NCBI RefSeq assembly: GCF_017744095.1
Contig: NZ_JAGHQX010000004.1
Location: forward strand, 296,309 to 360,308
Direction of reading: 5' to 3'
DNA: 64,000 nucleotides
From: Shimia sp. R10_1
GTDB lineage: Bacteria; Pseudomonadota; Alphaproteobacteria; Rhodobacterales; Rhodobacteraceae
In this document: positions 1 to 8,993 of the stretch, piece by piece
Position numbering within the stretch: position 1 is the first letter of the stretch
Layout: every line of letters begins with the position of its first letter
Program-made: the position numbers and the translations under genes
The notes under the pieces: generated by a model
Database searches by the model: none
Told to the model about the DNA's origin: nothing
Seen by the model: only the letters and a program-made list of their open reading frames with translations

Positions 1-1162
1 CGCTGGTCTCCAGCCGCTCAGACACAATGCGCTTATAGCCCACACTGGCCCCAAATTGACGCAGAAAATACAGATCTTCGTCTTCTTGCTTAATCTCAGC
101 TCCGATCACGAGGGCCGTGTCTGAATTGAACGTCGCTGGCCGGGAATAAAGTGTACCCAAGCGATAGTTCAAACCGGCGCTGTCGCCACCGATGTTCTCA
201 ATCTCCGCATCAAAACGCAGGTTTTCTGCGCCACCGCGCAGGTTGCGGTGCATCCAAAAGGCCGACAGTGAGAGCCCTTCGGTGCTTTCCAATTCTGCAC
301 CAAACCCAAAGCGACGCGGCGGGCTGTCGACCAGCGCGAGCTCCATGTCCAAAGTGCCATCAGGATTGGCTTCTTCAGCCTCCCGCAAGTCCACTGTGCG
401 GAAGGTATCTGTCCGACGCAGGCGCGCAGTGACTTGGCGTGTGGTTTCAGGGCTGAACGTGCTGCCGGTAGGCAGATCGGCAATTTCCACGACGCGTTCA
501 GTGCGCACATTGGATTGGCCTTTGTAGATCAGGTTGCCATACTTCAATTTCGGGCCAGGATCGACAGTGACCGCCACATCCAGCTCCGAGGCACGATGGT
601 CTGCACTGATTTGTTGGTTTGATATCTTGGCTTTGGCATGCCCTTCATCGCGCCAACCGCTGATGGCCACGCGGGCTGCGTTTTCAACGGCGGCAAGATC
701 GGCAGGGGCCGTGGGGGCAAATTCCTCGGGCAGTTCAGTTTTCGGTGTGACTGGCGCGATTTGTGTTTGGCCAAAGCGAAAGCGCGGACCCGTTGTCACG
801 GTCACGCTTGCACGTGATACTGTGTTGATCTGGGCGAACGGAGAGATGTTCGCGGCTTCTTGCCCGTTCACCTTAATGGAGATCGACGGCCCAAAATAGC
901 CAGCGCGATACAACACCCCCAACAGGCGTCTGTAGTCCGATTGCGCCGCCGCTACGATGTCCTGGCCCTCTGTGGTGCCATCGTTTTTGGCGGCTGTCAG
1001 CAAGGACGAAGATTGCAATCTCTCAGAGAGCCCTTCTTCCCCGCCCGACATGCGGAAGTCGATTTCAAATGCATTTGCGGTCAAACTTGAAAGGCAAAAT
1101 GCCGCCACAAAGATACATGGCGCTACGCTGAGTTCGCGGACCCATCTTGTGCGTCGTCGCAA
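1..1162 (-). CDS. tamA: TamA-like outer membrane assembly protein (BamA/Omp85 family), N-terminal part, cut by window edge
   Basis: Reading the minus strand from a TTG codon at 1162 gives an uninterrupted frame of 387 codons that runs off the left end of the window. The product opens with an arginine-rich signal peptide and a hydrophobic stretch ending near LTANA/FEIDF, followed by POTRA-like segments: YRRLLGVLYRAGYFGPSISI, then a second with SGWRDEGHAKAKI and VTVDPGPKLKYGNLIYKG. The last ~90 visible residues start a beta-barrel (RRFGFGAELESTEGLSLSAFWMHRNLRGG). This layout matches TamA of the translocation and assembly module, which with inner-membrane TamB helps insert outer-membrane proteins; tamB would be expected further left. 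An in-frame TAG stands upstream; a second TTG lies 8 codons earlier, but the signal peptide and a G-rich ribosome site favour 1162. The C-terminal barrel is outside the window. Confidence 0.8.
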   Translation of the reverse strand, partial: MRRRTRWVRELSVAPCIFVAAFCLSSLTANAFEIDFRMSGGEEGLSERLQSSSLLTAAKNDGTTEGQDIVAAAQSDYRRLLGVLYRAGYFGPSISIKVNGQEAANISPFAQINTVSRASVTVTTGPRFRFGQTQIAPVTPKTELPEEFAPTAPADLAAVENAARVAISGWRDEGHAKAKISNQQISADHRASELDVAVTVDPGPKLKYGNLIYKGQSNVRTERVVEIADLPTGSTFSPETTRQVTARLRRTDTFRTVDLREAEEANPDGTLDMELALVDSPPRRFGFGAELESTEGLSLSAFWMHRNLRGGAENLRFDAEIENIGGDSAGLNYRLGTLYSRPATFNSDTALVIGAEIKQEDEDLYFLRQFGASVGYKRIVSERLETS

Positions 1163-1292
1163 CCTAATCCCCCAATGCGTCAAAACAACACTCTATAAAA
1201 ATCATGGTGATGAAACACTTGCTCCACACGCTGTGGCTAGAGTAGCTCAAGTCGGACTCGCTGGCTATATGGCAAAGTAAGGAAGCACCACA

Positions 1293-2036
1293 GTGCCGCA
1301 GCTGACTCACAATGAAAGCACCAAGGTTTTGAGACCCAGGAAACACTCATGGCTGGCCCTGATCGCGTTGCGCAGCGTGCTGTTTTATGTTGGGGCAAGT
1401 CTGGCGGCAGTGCCGTTTTTGCTTTTGTGGCCAGGGATCTGCCTGTCACGGGATACGGTCTACGCCGTGACGGATCGCTATTTGCGGATTCAGTTGTGGC
1501 TGCTGCGTGTGATGTGTGGCGTGCGCTACGAGGTGCGTGGACAAGAAAATTTGCCCGATACGCCTGTTTTGATGGCGTCACAGCATGAAAGCACATGGGA
1601 GACGCTGTTTTTTCAGCTCCTTCTCAAACGACCCGTCATGTACGCCAAGCAACCGATTTTTTCGTATCCGATTTTTGGGCCATTGATGCGCAAGCTCGGG
1701 CATGTCCCTGTGGCGACAAGCGCAACTGGGGACACGATGCGTGATGGGTTTCGGGCTGGTGCGGCTGCGGTCAAAGAGGGGCGGAACCTGCTTATTTTCC
1801 CAAGCGGTACGCGCCGCTTGTCGCAGGATGGGCAGGTGCAGGCAGGCGTTGGCGTTCTTTATCAGCTGGCTGGTGTGCCGGCCGTGCCGATCCGTCTGAA
1901 TTCCGGGGCCTGCTGGCCGTATGGGACATTTTTTAAATATCCAGGCACTATTATAGTGGAAATCGGTGCGCCGATTGAAGCAGGTCTGGATCGTCGCAGC
2001 TTTATGGCGCAGCTGTCAGCAGCTTTGCACGGTTAA
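1293..2036 (+). CDS. plsC: Lysophospholipid acyltransferase (PlsC-type 1-acyl-glycerol-3-phosphate acyltransferase)
   Basis: The 247-residue protein has a hydrophobic N-terminal segment (about residues 20-50) and the acyltransferase blocks of the PlsC family: block I QHESTWET (the family HX4D motif, here HX4E), the MYAKQPIFSYPIFGPLMRKLGH region, and block III FPSGTR (usually FPEGTR). Enzymes of this family transfer an acyl chain to lysophosphatidic acid at the inner membrane in phospholipid synthesis; some members make ornithine or other lipids instead. Start is the GTG at 1293 behind TAAGGAAGC. It is divergent from the tamA-like gene and is followed by motB 111 bases later, apparently in a separate unit. 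The two motif changes are conservative and seen in my recollection of other alphaproteobacterial members, but they leave the exact acceptor open. Confidence 0.85.
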   Translation: MPQLTHNESTKVLRPRKHSWLALIALRSVLFYVGASLAAVPFLLLWPGICLSRDTVYAVTDRYLRIQLWLLRVMCGVRYEVRGQENLPDTPVLMASQHESTWETLFFQLLLKRPVMYAKQPIFSYPIFGPLMRKLGHVPVATSATGDTMRDGFRAGAAAVKEGRNLLIFPSGTRRLSQDGQVQAGVGVLYQLAGVPAVPIRLNSGACWPYGTFFKYPGTIIVEIGAPIEAGLDRRSFMAQLSAALHG

Positions 2037-2085
2037 CGGTAGAGGCTTTCGGAAACTCTGTAGAATGCTTCTAAAACCCTGTTTG

Positions 2086-2100
2086 TTAAGCTCAGGGTAA
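2086..2100 (+). promoter_or_regulatory. Possible CtrA-like site upstream of motB
   Basis: TTAA, seven bases, then GTAA, i.e. one mismatch from the TTAA-N7-TTAA full CtrA box. It lies about 47 bases before the motB start. CtrA controls flagellar genes in many alphaproteobacteria. A short degenerate motif like this arises by chance often, so this is a weak call. Confidence 0.25.
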
Positions 2101-2147
2101 GACGTCGTGGATAACTGTCATCTTGGGTGAGAAAAAGGTGACGTGCG

Positions 2148-2993
2148 ATGGCAGATAATTCCAACGCGCCGGTGATCATTAAACGAAAGAAAGTGGTCGG
2201 CGGTGACGGACATCATGGTGGGGCGTGGAAAATCGCCTATGCGGACTTTGTGACCGCAATGATGGCGTTCTTTCTGTTGATGTGGCTGATTAATGCGACA
2301 ACAGAACAACAAAGGCTGGGTATTGCGGAGTTCTTCAATCCGACTGTGCCGCTAAACAAGATGTCCGGTGGGGGCAGTGCGATGTTTGGTGGGGACAGCG
2401 TTTTGACGGAACGCATTCTGGCTCAGCAAGGCACAGGTGGTTTGCCAACCTCGGTGGAGGGGCAGCCTGATCCAGTTGAATTTGATACCGGAAATCCAAG
2501 CGCAGAAGAGGGCGCCTCTGATACTGAGGACGGTTTGTCTGATGTGCAGGATCTTTTGATTGGCGGAGGCGGTGAAAGCTTCCTGTCTGACAATCTGATG
2601 AAGCACGTGGTGACACGGCTGACCGATGAAGGCTTGGTAATTGAGCTCTTTGACGCGCCAAATCAGCGACTGTTTGTTGAAGGATCGGCGCAACCTATGC
2701 CGCTGCTTCTCGATCTGGCAGAGGTCTTGTCCGAGGTTTCCAATCTTGTGAGCAACAAAGTTGCCGTTGAAGGACATGTGCGTTCAGAGCCGGTGACGGT
2801 GCGCAACACACAAGCTTGGCCTTTGTCATCGATTCGCGCAGATGCCATGAGGCAGCTGATGGAGACCTATGGTCTTGATCCCGAACGCATTGCGCGTGTG
2901 ACAGGGCATGCAGACCGTGAATTGGTGTCAAACATCCCAAGAGACCTGCGAAATAACCGCATTGAGATCATTCTGCTCAGATCTGATCAGTGA
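2148..2993 (+). CDS. motB: Flagellar motor stator protein MotB
   Basis: The 281-residue protein has a short basic cytoplasmic N-terminus, a single transmembrane helix that begins with YADFVTAMMAFFLLMWL, and a C-terminal OmpA/peptidoglycan-binding domain (about residues 160-280, with GHVRSEP, GHADRELV and NNRIEIILL). Asp33 in YADF aligns with the proton-carrying Asp32 of E. coli MotB. It anchors the MotA/B stator to peptidoglycan and conducts protons to drive the flagellum. MotA is not adjacent in this window. The linker (about residues 65-160) is rich in Gly, Glu and Asp. It is the first gene of the flagellar block and is read in the same direction as flgE, 94 bases downstream. Confidence 0.93.
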   Translation: MADNSNAPVIIKRKKVVGGDGHHGGAWKIAYADFVTAMMAFFLLMWLINATTEQQRLGIAEFFNPTVPLNKMSGGGSAMFGGDSVLTERILAQQGTGGLPTSVEGQPDPVEFDTGNPSAEEGASDTEDGLSDVQDLLIGGGGESFLSDNLMKHVVTRLTDEGLVIELFDAPNQRLFVEGSAQPMPLLLDLAEVLSEVSNLVSNKVAVEGHVRSEPVTVRNTQAWPLSSIRADAMRQLMETYGLDPERIARVTGHADRELVSNIPRDLRNNRIEIILLRSDQ

Positions 2994-3087
2994 GGTAGGG
3001 GGATTCTTTTTGGCGCGTTAGTGCGCTGTTAAGTTGGAGCGTCGTAACAGGGAAATCGAACAATAGGTTACAGCAGAAAGGCGTACC

Positions 3088-4392
3088 ATGTCGATTTCCT
3101 CTTCGCTTAATGCCGGTGTGGCCGGGTTGTCGTCAAATGCGACGCGCCTGGCGGCAATCTCCGACAACATTGCGAACTCAGCCACCTACGGATACCGTCG
3201 TGTGGAGACCGATTTCCAATCCATGGTGACCGGCTCCCGGGGCGGGAAATACACTGCGGGTGGTGTTCAGGCCAGCAGCCGCCGTGTGATTGACACCGGT
3301 GGATCACTGATCCCGACAACCAATCCAACGGATCTTGCTGTACGTGGTCGTGGGTTCCTACCGGTGGCCTCTGCGAACGCGATCAACGCAGGCGACCAGA
3401 ACCCGCAGATGATGCTGGCGACAACGGGATCTTTCCGTGCGGATGAAAACGGATATTTGGTATCCGAAGCTGGCTTGGCATTGATGGGCTGGCCAGCAAA
3501 TGCTGATGGAACTTTTCCAAACGTTCCACGTGACAGTAACACCGCGCTGCGCCCCATCCGCTTGTTGACCACAGAACTGGCAGGATCACCAACCACAGCC
3601 GTTGAACTGGGTGTGAACCTGCCTTCCACCTCAACGGTTGCGGGCGCCACATCCGGTGCGGAAGTGCTTGGCATTGAGTATTTTGGCAACCTCGGTCAGT
3701 CAGAGAAACTGGACGTGACATTCACGCCGACCGTACCAGCCTCCGGCTCTTCAAATGAATGGCGCATGGTCATTCGTGACTCCGCATCCGGTAATGCGAT
3801 TGTAGGGGACTACACTTTCACCTTCAACGATGCGCGTGCCACTGCTGGTACATTGGCCAGCGTGACCACCAACTCTGGCGGCGCCTACGATCCGGCCACG
3901 GGTAAAGCGATGTTGACTGTGGGCGGCGGCCCAATCGAGATTGATATCGGTCTCATCGGTCAGACCGGCGGCATGAGCCAGCTTGGCGATACCTACGCGC
4001 CGCTGAAAGTGAGCAAAGACGGTGCACCTGTGGGCACGATGAATGAGATCAATGTCGACGGCAATGGCATCGTGACTGCAAAATACAGCAGCGGCGTGAC
4101 GCGCACGATCTTCAAGATCCCTATGGTGGATGTGCCGAACCCGAATGGTCTTGATATCCAGCTCGATTTCCAAACCTACGTGCCGTCCAACGAAAGTGGA
4201 TCCTACTTCCTCTGGGATGCAGGCAGCGGTCCGACAGGTGAAATCCTCTCCTTCATGCGGGAAGAATCGGCCACCGATGTGGCGGCTGAATTGACCGACA
4301 TGATCAAGACACAGCGGGCCTACAGCACCAACGCAAAGATCGTTCAGACCGTGGACGAGATGCTGCAGGAAACCACCAACATCAAGCGCTGA
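3088..4392 (+). CDS. flgE: Flagellar hook protein FlgE
   Basis: The 434-residue protein begins with the rod/hook/axial-family N-terminus (SLNAGVAGLSSNATRLAAISDNIANSATYGYRR) and ends with the matching C-terminal helix (ELTDMIKTQRAYSTNAKIVQTVDEMLQETTNI). These ends pack together into the D0 core of the hook tube; the middle forms the surface domains. Length is usual for a hook protein. It is exported by the flagellar type III system without a cleaved signal. flgK follows after 40 bases, so hook and first junction protein are probably co-transcribed. FlgG or FlgF are less likely because of length and of the neighbours flgK and flgL. Confidence 0.92.
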   Translation: MSISSSLNAGVAGLSSNATRLAAISDNIANSATYGYRRVETDFQSMVTGSRGGKYTAGGVQASSRRVIDTGGSLIPTTNPTDLAVRGRGFLPVASANAINAGDQNPQMMLATTGSFRADENGYLVSEAGLALMGWPANADGTFPNVPRDSNTALRPIRLLTTELAGSPTTAVELGVNLPSTSTVAGATSGAEVLGIEYFGNLGQSEKLDVTFTPTVPASGSSNEWRMVIRDSASGNAIVGDYTFTFNDARATAGTLASVTTNSGGAYDPATGKAMLTVGGGPIEIDIGLIGQTGGMSQLGDTYAPLKVSKDGAPVGTMNEINVDGNGIVTAKYSSGVTRTIFKIPMVDVPNPNGLDIQLDFQTYVPSNESGSYFLWDAGSGPTGEILSFMREESATDVAAELTDMIKTQRAYSTNAKIVQTVDEMLQETTNIKR

Positions 4393-4432
4393 TAATCGCG
4401 AGAGGCCGTTTGACGGTCGGAAAGGATAATTC

Positions 4433-5887
4433 ATGAGTATTTCAAATGCTCTGACAAACGCTCTGAGCGGTCTTACGGCCTCCGCGCGTTCAGCGCAGGT
4501 TGTGTCTTCAAACATTGCGAACGCCAGCACCGACGGGTATGCGCGGCGTTCGCTGAGCCAGTCGGCCTCGGTCTATGGCTTTTCTGGTGGCGTGCGGCTG
4601 GATGGGGTGACGCGTCATGCAAACCCTGTTGCCGTTGCAGAGCGGCGCCTCGCGGATGCGGGCAGTCAATTTGCGACGGGGACGAACTCGTTTTATTCGC
4701 GTCTTGAGCGGGTGCTTGGCACACCAGACTCAGCGGACAGTTTGTCCGGTGTGATGGCAACTTTCGAAAGCACGCTCGCCACAGCGACGGGGGCACCAGA
4801 CAGCGACATTCGCCTTAAGAATGTGGCGCTGGACGCAGAAAACATCGTTGAGAAATTCAACACCGCTTCGGACGATATTCAGACCATGCGGTCTGAAGCA
4901 GATTCAAACATCAGCAAGATGATTGATGACCTGAACGGGCTGCTGCAGCAAACGCAGGACATGAACCGCAAAATTTTCAGCGCAATGAGCAGCGGTCAGG
5001 AAACAGCGGGCTTAGAAGATGCGCGCGGTGTGTTGATCGACCAGATCGGCGAGCTGGTGCCGTTGCGTATTGCACCGCGTGACAACGGTGCGGTTGCACT
5101 CTACACGACTACGGGCGCAACATTGCTTGATGGCACAGCTGTCGAAGTTTCCTTCAATGAAAGCCCCATTATTGAGCCGCACATGACCCATGCGGCAGGC
5201 ATGCTTTCAGGCGTTGAAATCAATGGCCGCCCGGTGCGCATTGATTCAGAACGCGGGGCGCTGGCTGGCGGTGCTATTGGCGCACAATTTGCCATTCGTG
5301 ATGAACTCGGCGTGGAGGCACAGGCCGATCTTGATGCGGCAGCCCGCAGTCTGGTGGAGCGCTTTCAGAACACCACGACGGATCCGACACTGACCGCAGG
5401 CGATCCTGGTCTCTTCACCGATGCTGGTGCCGCATTTGCAACAGCGGACGAAGTTGGCTTGGCCGGTCGTCTGGAGCTCAATAATCTTGTGGATCTGGAC
5501 GGTGCCGGGGAAACGTGGCGTTTGCGCGACGGTCTGGGGGCGACGGCTCCCGGTGACGCAGGTGACGCGACACAGCTTAATCGCATGCTGGATGTGATGC
5601 AGGAACAACTTGCACCACCATCTGGAAGCTTCGGCCCCAAAACCGTTTCTATGACGGAGCTGAGCGGCAAACTTCTTTCAAATGTGTCTGGCGCACGGGT
5701 GACCAGCGACCGCGACCTCGCCTTTGCGAATTCTCAGCTCGCGAGCTTGGAAAATCTAGAACTTCAGGATGGTGTAGACACCGACCAGGAACTGCAGCGG
5801 TTGATGCTGATTGAACAGGCCTACGCGGCCAATGCCCGCCTCATTCAGGCGGCGGATGAAATGCTAGACGCATTGATGAGGTTGTAA
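4433..5887 (+). CDS. flgK: Flagellar hook-filament junction protein FlgK (HAP1)
   Basis: The 484-residue product starts with SISNALTNALSGLTASARSAQVVSSNIANASTDGYARR, the axial-protein N-terminus typical of FlgK, has a FlgK-type block (EDARGVLIDQIGELVPL) near residues 195-210, and closes with ELQRLMLIEQAYAANARLIQAADEMLDALMRL. FlgK sits between hook and filament together with FlgL. The start is supported by GGAAAGGATAATTC upstream. The stop is only 2 bases before the flgL start, indicating translational coupling. Confidence 0.93.
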   Translation: MSISNALTNALSGLTASARSAQVVSSNIANASTDGYARRSLSQSASVYGFSGGVRLDGVTRHANPVAVAERRLADAGSQFATGTNSFYSRLERVLGTPDSADSLSGVMATFESTLATATGAPDSDIRLKNVALDAENIVEKFNTASDDIQTMRSEADSNISKMIDDLNGLLQQTQDMNRKIFSAMSSGQETAGLEDARGVLIDQIGELVPLRIAPRDNGAVALYTTTGATLLDGTAVEVSFNESPIIEPHMTHAAGMLSGVEINGRPVRIDSERGALAGGAIGAQFAIRDELGVEAQADLDAAARSLVERFQNTTTDPTLTAGDPGLFTDAGAAFATADEVGLAGRLELNNLVDLDGAGETWRLRDGLGATAPGDAGDATQLNRMLDVMQEQLAPPSGSFGPKTVSMTELSGKLLSNVSGARVTSDRDLAFANSQLASLENLELQDGVDTDQELQRLMLIEQAYAANARLIQAADEMLDALMRL

Positions 5888-5889
5888 CG

Positions 5890-6900
5890 ATGCCAATTAC
5901 TTCTGTTGGAGATATGGCGCAGCATTTGATGATGTCGCGCAGAAACACGGACGTTAAGAACAATTTGAACCGATTGGCCAATGAGCTTGGATCCGGTCGC
6001 AAATCAGATGTTGCCGCCTCCTTGAAGGGCGACTTCAACATGCTGGCCAGCGTTGAGCGGCAACTGACCGTGTTGGAAGGCTACGGCGTGGCGATCTCGG
6101 ACGCTGCGGTGTTCAGCGAAGTGGCGCAAGCGTCGCTTAAACAAGTTCAGGCGCTGTCTGGTGATCTGGCGCGCGATGCGCTCTCAAGTCAGAACTCTGG
6201 TGTTGAACAGACTATAGACACCGTGGCACGCAGTGCGGCAAATGATTTCGAAAGCATCGTTACCACCCTGAATGGGCGAGCTTCTGACCGAAACCTCTTC
6301 GCGGGTACCGGTACGGATGGGGCGGCCTTGGTCTCTGCTGATGACATGATGACGCAAATTCGCGCAGCGGTCGCGGGTGCGACGTCTGTGTCTGATATTG
6401 AGGCACGTCTGGAAACCTACTTCATGACAGCCGGCGGCGGGTTTGAAACCGGCGCCTATGAAGGCACGACAACGAATTTGGCCCCCTTTCGTTTGAATGA
6501 CACCCAGACCGCAGATTTCAATGTTCGTGCGGATGACCCAGCCTTGCGCGCGGTTATGCGCGACACGGCAATGGTGGCTTTGGCCGATGATCCGGGTTTG
6601 AATCTGTCTCTTGTTGAAAAACAAGACTTGATGGGGCGAGCGGGTGAACGTCTGCTGGGAAACCAAGACGATGTGATCTCTTTACAAGCAGACATTGGCT
6701 TCAACCAAGAACGCATTGAGAACGCCAAAACCAACAACTCGGCTCAGACCAGCGCGTTGAAAATTACGCAGAATGATCTGCTGTCAGCGGATGCAACGCA
6801 GGTGGCCGGCGAACTTCAAAAAGTACAAGTACAGCTGGAGATGGTCTACACCATCACTGCGCGTCTTTCTCAACTGACACTGGCGAATTATGTAAGATGA
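5890..6900 (+). CDS. flgL: Flagellar hook-associated protein FlgL (HAP3)
   Basis: The 336-residue protein has a flagellin-like N-terminal helical region (MMSRRNTDVKNNLNRLANELGSGRKSDVAA) and a flagellin-like C-terminus (QKVQVQLEMVYTITARLSQLTLANYVR), with FLAGTG-type text (RNLFAGTGTDGAAL) in the middle as in FlgL. It forms the second junction layer between FlgK and the filament. It lies directly behind flgK and its stop overlaps the flgI start by 4 bases (ATGA), so the three are one transcription unit. Flagellin itself is an alternative from the ends alone, but position and domain size favour FlgL. Confidence 0.9.
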   Translation: MPITSVGDMAQHLMMSRRNTDVKNNLNRLANELGSGRKSDVAASLKGDFNMLASVERQLTVLEGYGVAISDAAVFSEVAQASLKQVQALSGDLARDALSSQNSGVEQTIDTVARSAANDFESIVTTLNGRASDRNLFAGTGTDGAALVSADDMMTQIRAAVAGATSVSDIEARLETYFMTAGGGFETGAYEGTTTNLAPFRLNDTQTADFNVRADDPALRAVMRDTAMVALADDPGLNLSLVEKQDLMGRAGERLLGNQDDVISLQADIGFNQERIENAKTNNSAQTSALKITQNDLLSADATQVAGELQKVQVQLEMVYTITARLSQLTLANYVR

Positions 6901-8009
6901 CAAATCTCATGAGCTTAGCAAGAATGCTGATGCTCCTCGTACTGATGCCGGTGATGGCATCAGCAACGCCGATACGGATCAAAGATCTGGTAGAATTTGA
7001 CGGTGTACGGGGCAATGATCTGGTTGGCTACGGTCTTGTGGTCGGCCTGAACGGAACCGGAGACGGGCTGCGGAACGCACCCTTCACCGAAGAAATAATG
7101 ACCAATATTCTGGAACGCCTGGGTGTGAACATCACCGGCGAACAGATGCGGCCTAAGAACGTGGCAGCGGTTTTCGTAACAGCGACCCTGCCACCCTTTG
7201 CCCGTGCAGGCGGCACGGTGGATGTGACCATTTCGGCTATTGGCGATGCCAGCAGCCTGTTGGGCGGAACCTTGGTGATGACACCATTGAACGCCGCGGA
7301 TGGTGAGATCTACGCAGTCGCGCAGGGCACGGTGATCGCAGGGGGCGTGGCTGCCGAAGGGGACGCCGGTGGCGTCGTCAAGGGCGTGCCAACGTCGGGT
7401 GTGATCCCATCCGGCGCCCGCGTAGAACGAGAGATCGAGTTTGATTTCTCATCGCTGACCAATATGCGTCTGGCGTTGCGGGAGCCGGATTTCACAACAG
7501 CTGGCCGCATTGAGCAGGCCATCAACCGCAACTACGGACGCCGCGTCGCCTTGATGCTGGATGCCGGCACCGTTCAGGTGGACATCAACCGCACCAACCA
7601 ATTGTCGCCAGCCCACGCCCTAAGCCAGATTGAAAACATTTCGGTCCAACCAGAGCGTAAAGCGCGCGTGGTTGTCGATCAGCGCTCAGGCACGATTGTC
7701 ATGGGGGAAGATGTGCGTATTTCGCGTGTCGCGGTCTCTCAGGGTGGTCTTACGCTGCGTGTGACCGAAGAGCCATTAGTCGTGCAACCAAACCCCTTCG
7801 CGGATGGCGAAACAGTGGTGGTGCCGCGCACCGAGGCTGCGATCGAAGAAGATCCAGGCATCGGTTTGGCAGAAGTTCCAACCACGACCTCGCTTAGCGA
7901 AGTCATTGCTGGCCTAAATGCGCTGGGCGTCGCGCCCCGCGACATGATCGATATTCTCAAGAGCATCAAAGCCGCCGGCGCGCTTCATGCGGAATTCATC
8001 GTGCGGTAA
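6897..8009 (+). CDS. flgI: Flagellar P-ring protein FlgI
   Basis: The 370-residue protein has an N-terminal signal peptide (ending near MASATP) followed by the well conserved FlgI beginning: IRIKDLVEFDGVRGNDLVGYGLVVGLNGTGDG. Further family text is NVAAVFVTATLPPFARAGGTVDVTISAIGDASSLLGGTLVMTPL and the C-terminal SLSEVIAGLNALGVAPRDMIDILKSIKAAGALHAEFIV. FlgI forms the periplasmic P ring that acts as bushing for the rod. It overlaps flgL by 4 bases and is the last gene of the block, followed by a terminator at 8038-8069. Confidence 0.96.
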   Translation: MTNLMSLARMLMLLVLMPVMASATPIRIKDLVEFDGVRGNDLVGYGLVVGLNGTGDGLRNAPFTEEIMTNILERLGVNITGEQMRPKNVAAVFVTATLPPFARAGGTVDVTISAIGDASSLLGGTLVMTPLNAADGEIYAVAQGTVIAGGVAAEGDAGGVVKGVPTSGVIPSGARVEREIEFDFSSLTNMRLALREPDFTTAGRIEQAINRNYGRRVALMLDAGTVQVDINRTNQLSPAHALSQIENISVQPERKARVVVDQRSGTIVMGEDVRISRVAVSQGGLTLRVTEEPLVVQPNPFADGETVVVPRTEAAIEEDPGIGLAEVPTTTSLSEVIAGLNALGVAPRDMIDILKSIKAAGALHAEFIVR

Positions 8010-8037
8010 AGTGGTCAACATTGACGGAAAACAAGTG

Positions 8038-8069
8038 ACGGCGTTCAACTTCGGGCGCCGTTCTTTTAT
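8038..8069 (+). terminator. Intrinsic terminator after flgI
   Basis: ACGGCG and CGCCGT form a 6-bp stem around a 12-base loop, followed by TTCTTTTATTT. It ends the flagellar unit 29 bases after the flgI stop. Confidence 0.75.
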
Positions 8070-8213
8070 TTAAATCAGCGCCTTAGGGCCGATGTGTTTC
8101 ATTTGTGAAACCCGTTTTGGCTGAATTTGAAGTCTGTTTTACAATCATAATGGGATTCTAGATACGGGCGCACGCAGCTCCTGGCTGCATTGTGACTATT
8201 CTGGAGAATAAAA

Positions 8214-8924
8214 ATGAAAACAGCTCTGTCTCTTATTGTTGGTTTGAGCACTCTCGCGGGCACCGCACAGGCATTCGAATTCAAAGGCGCAGAAATCGGC
8301 CTGAGCTATTCCAGCTTCTTTGACGAAGTCAACAACGAGTCGGTGGCCACCTCGACCCTTGATGGCTCTGCGGAATTTGCGTTCTCCCAGCGCTTTGGCG
8401 TTCAGTTGGATCTGGCGCGCCATGATTTCAGCCTGCTCAGCGAAAGTGGCAACACAGTTGCTCTGCACGGTATCTTCAACGCCAATGAGCAACTGGCTCT
8501 GGGTGTTTACTATGAACGCGCCGACGTGAACAACGACATCCAGTCTTTCGGTATCGAAGGCCATTATGACTATGGTCTGGGCTATGCTGAGGCCTATTTT
8601 CAGAAAGACAACGAAGACAATGTGGACCTGACCCTTCTGGGCGTCATGGGCGGCTGGGATGTCAGCGAGACTCTGGTGTTGACCGCTGCGTATGACTACG
8701 TGGACGTTGGCGGCCTGAACGCGGCAGCGGATGCAAACCTCTTCACCTTTGGGGTGCGCTACAACTTGATTGAAAACACCACTCTGACCGCCGATCTGGG
8801 CCTGATTGACGGTGATGGAGACTCCGAAGGTTTCTTTGGTCTGGGCATCGAATACAACTTCGGTCCAAACCGCGGCACCACCTTTGGCAAGCGCGGCTTG
8901 CTCAACGTGTTCCCGGGCTTCTGA
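8214..8924 (+). CDS. Small outer-membrane beta-barrel protein of unknown function
   Basis: The 236-residue product has a clear signal peptide (cleavage near TAQA/FEF) and then alternating strand-like segments with many aromatic girdle residues (GAEIGLSYSSFF, FGVQLDLARHDF, LALGVYYERADV, GYAEAYFQKDN, LVLTAAYDYVDVGG, LFTFGVRYNLIENTTLTADLGLIDG, GFFGLGIEYNFG). This is the pattern of an 8- to 10-stranded outer-membrane barrel or porin-like protein. GGAG stands before the ATG. It is monocistronic, flanked by the flgI terminator upstream and its own terminator downstream. The ligand or role cannot be told from the sequence. Confidence 0.7.
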   Translation: MKTALSLIVGLSTLAGTAQAFEFKGAEIGLSYSSFFDEVNNESVATSTLDGSAEFAFSQRFGVQLDLARHDFSLLSESGNTVALHGIFNANEQLALGVYYERADVNNDIQSFGIEGHYDYGLGYAEAYFQKDNEDNVDLTLLGVMGGWDVSETLVLTAAYDYVDVGGLNAAADANLFTFGVRYNLIENTTLTADLGLIDGDGDSEGFFGLGIEYNFGPNRGTTFGKRGLLNVFPGF

Positions 8925-8943
8925 TCCCAGTCGAAAAAGATGG

Positions 8944-8974
8944 AAAAGCCGCACTCAATGGGTGCGGCTTTTTC
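8944..8974. terminator. Bidirectional intrinsic terminator
   Basis: AAAAGCCGCAC and GTGCGGCTTTT form an 11-bp stem with a short loop, with T-rich tails on both strands. It lies between the convergent barrel-protein gene and the hybrid kinase gene and can serve both. Confidence 0.85.
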
Positions 8975-8993
8975 AGTGCGTGTCACAGAGTGC

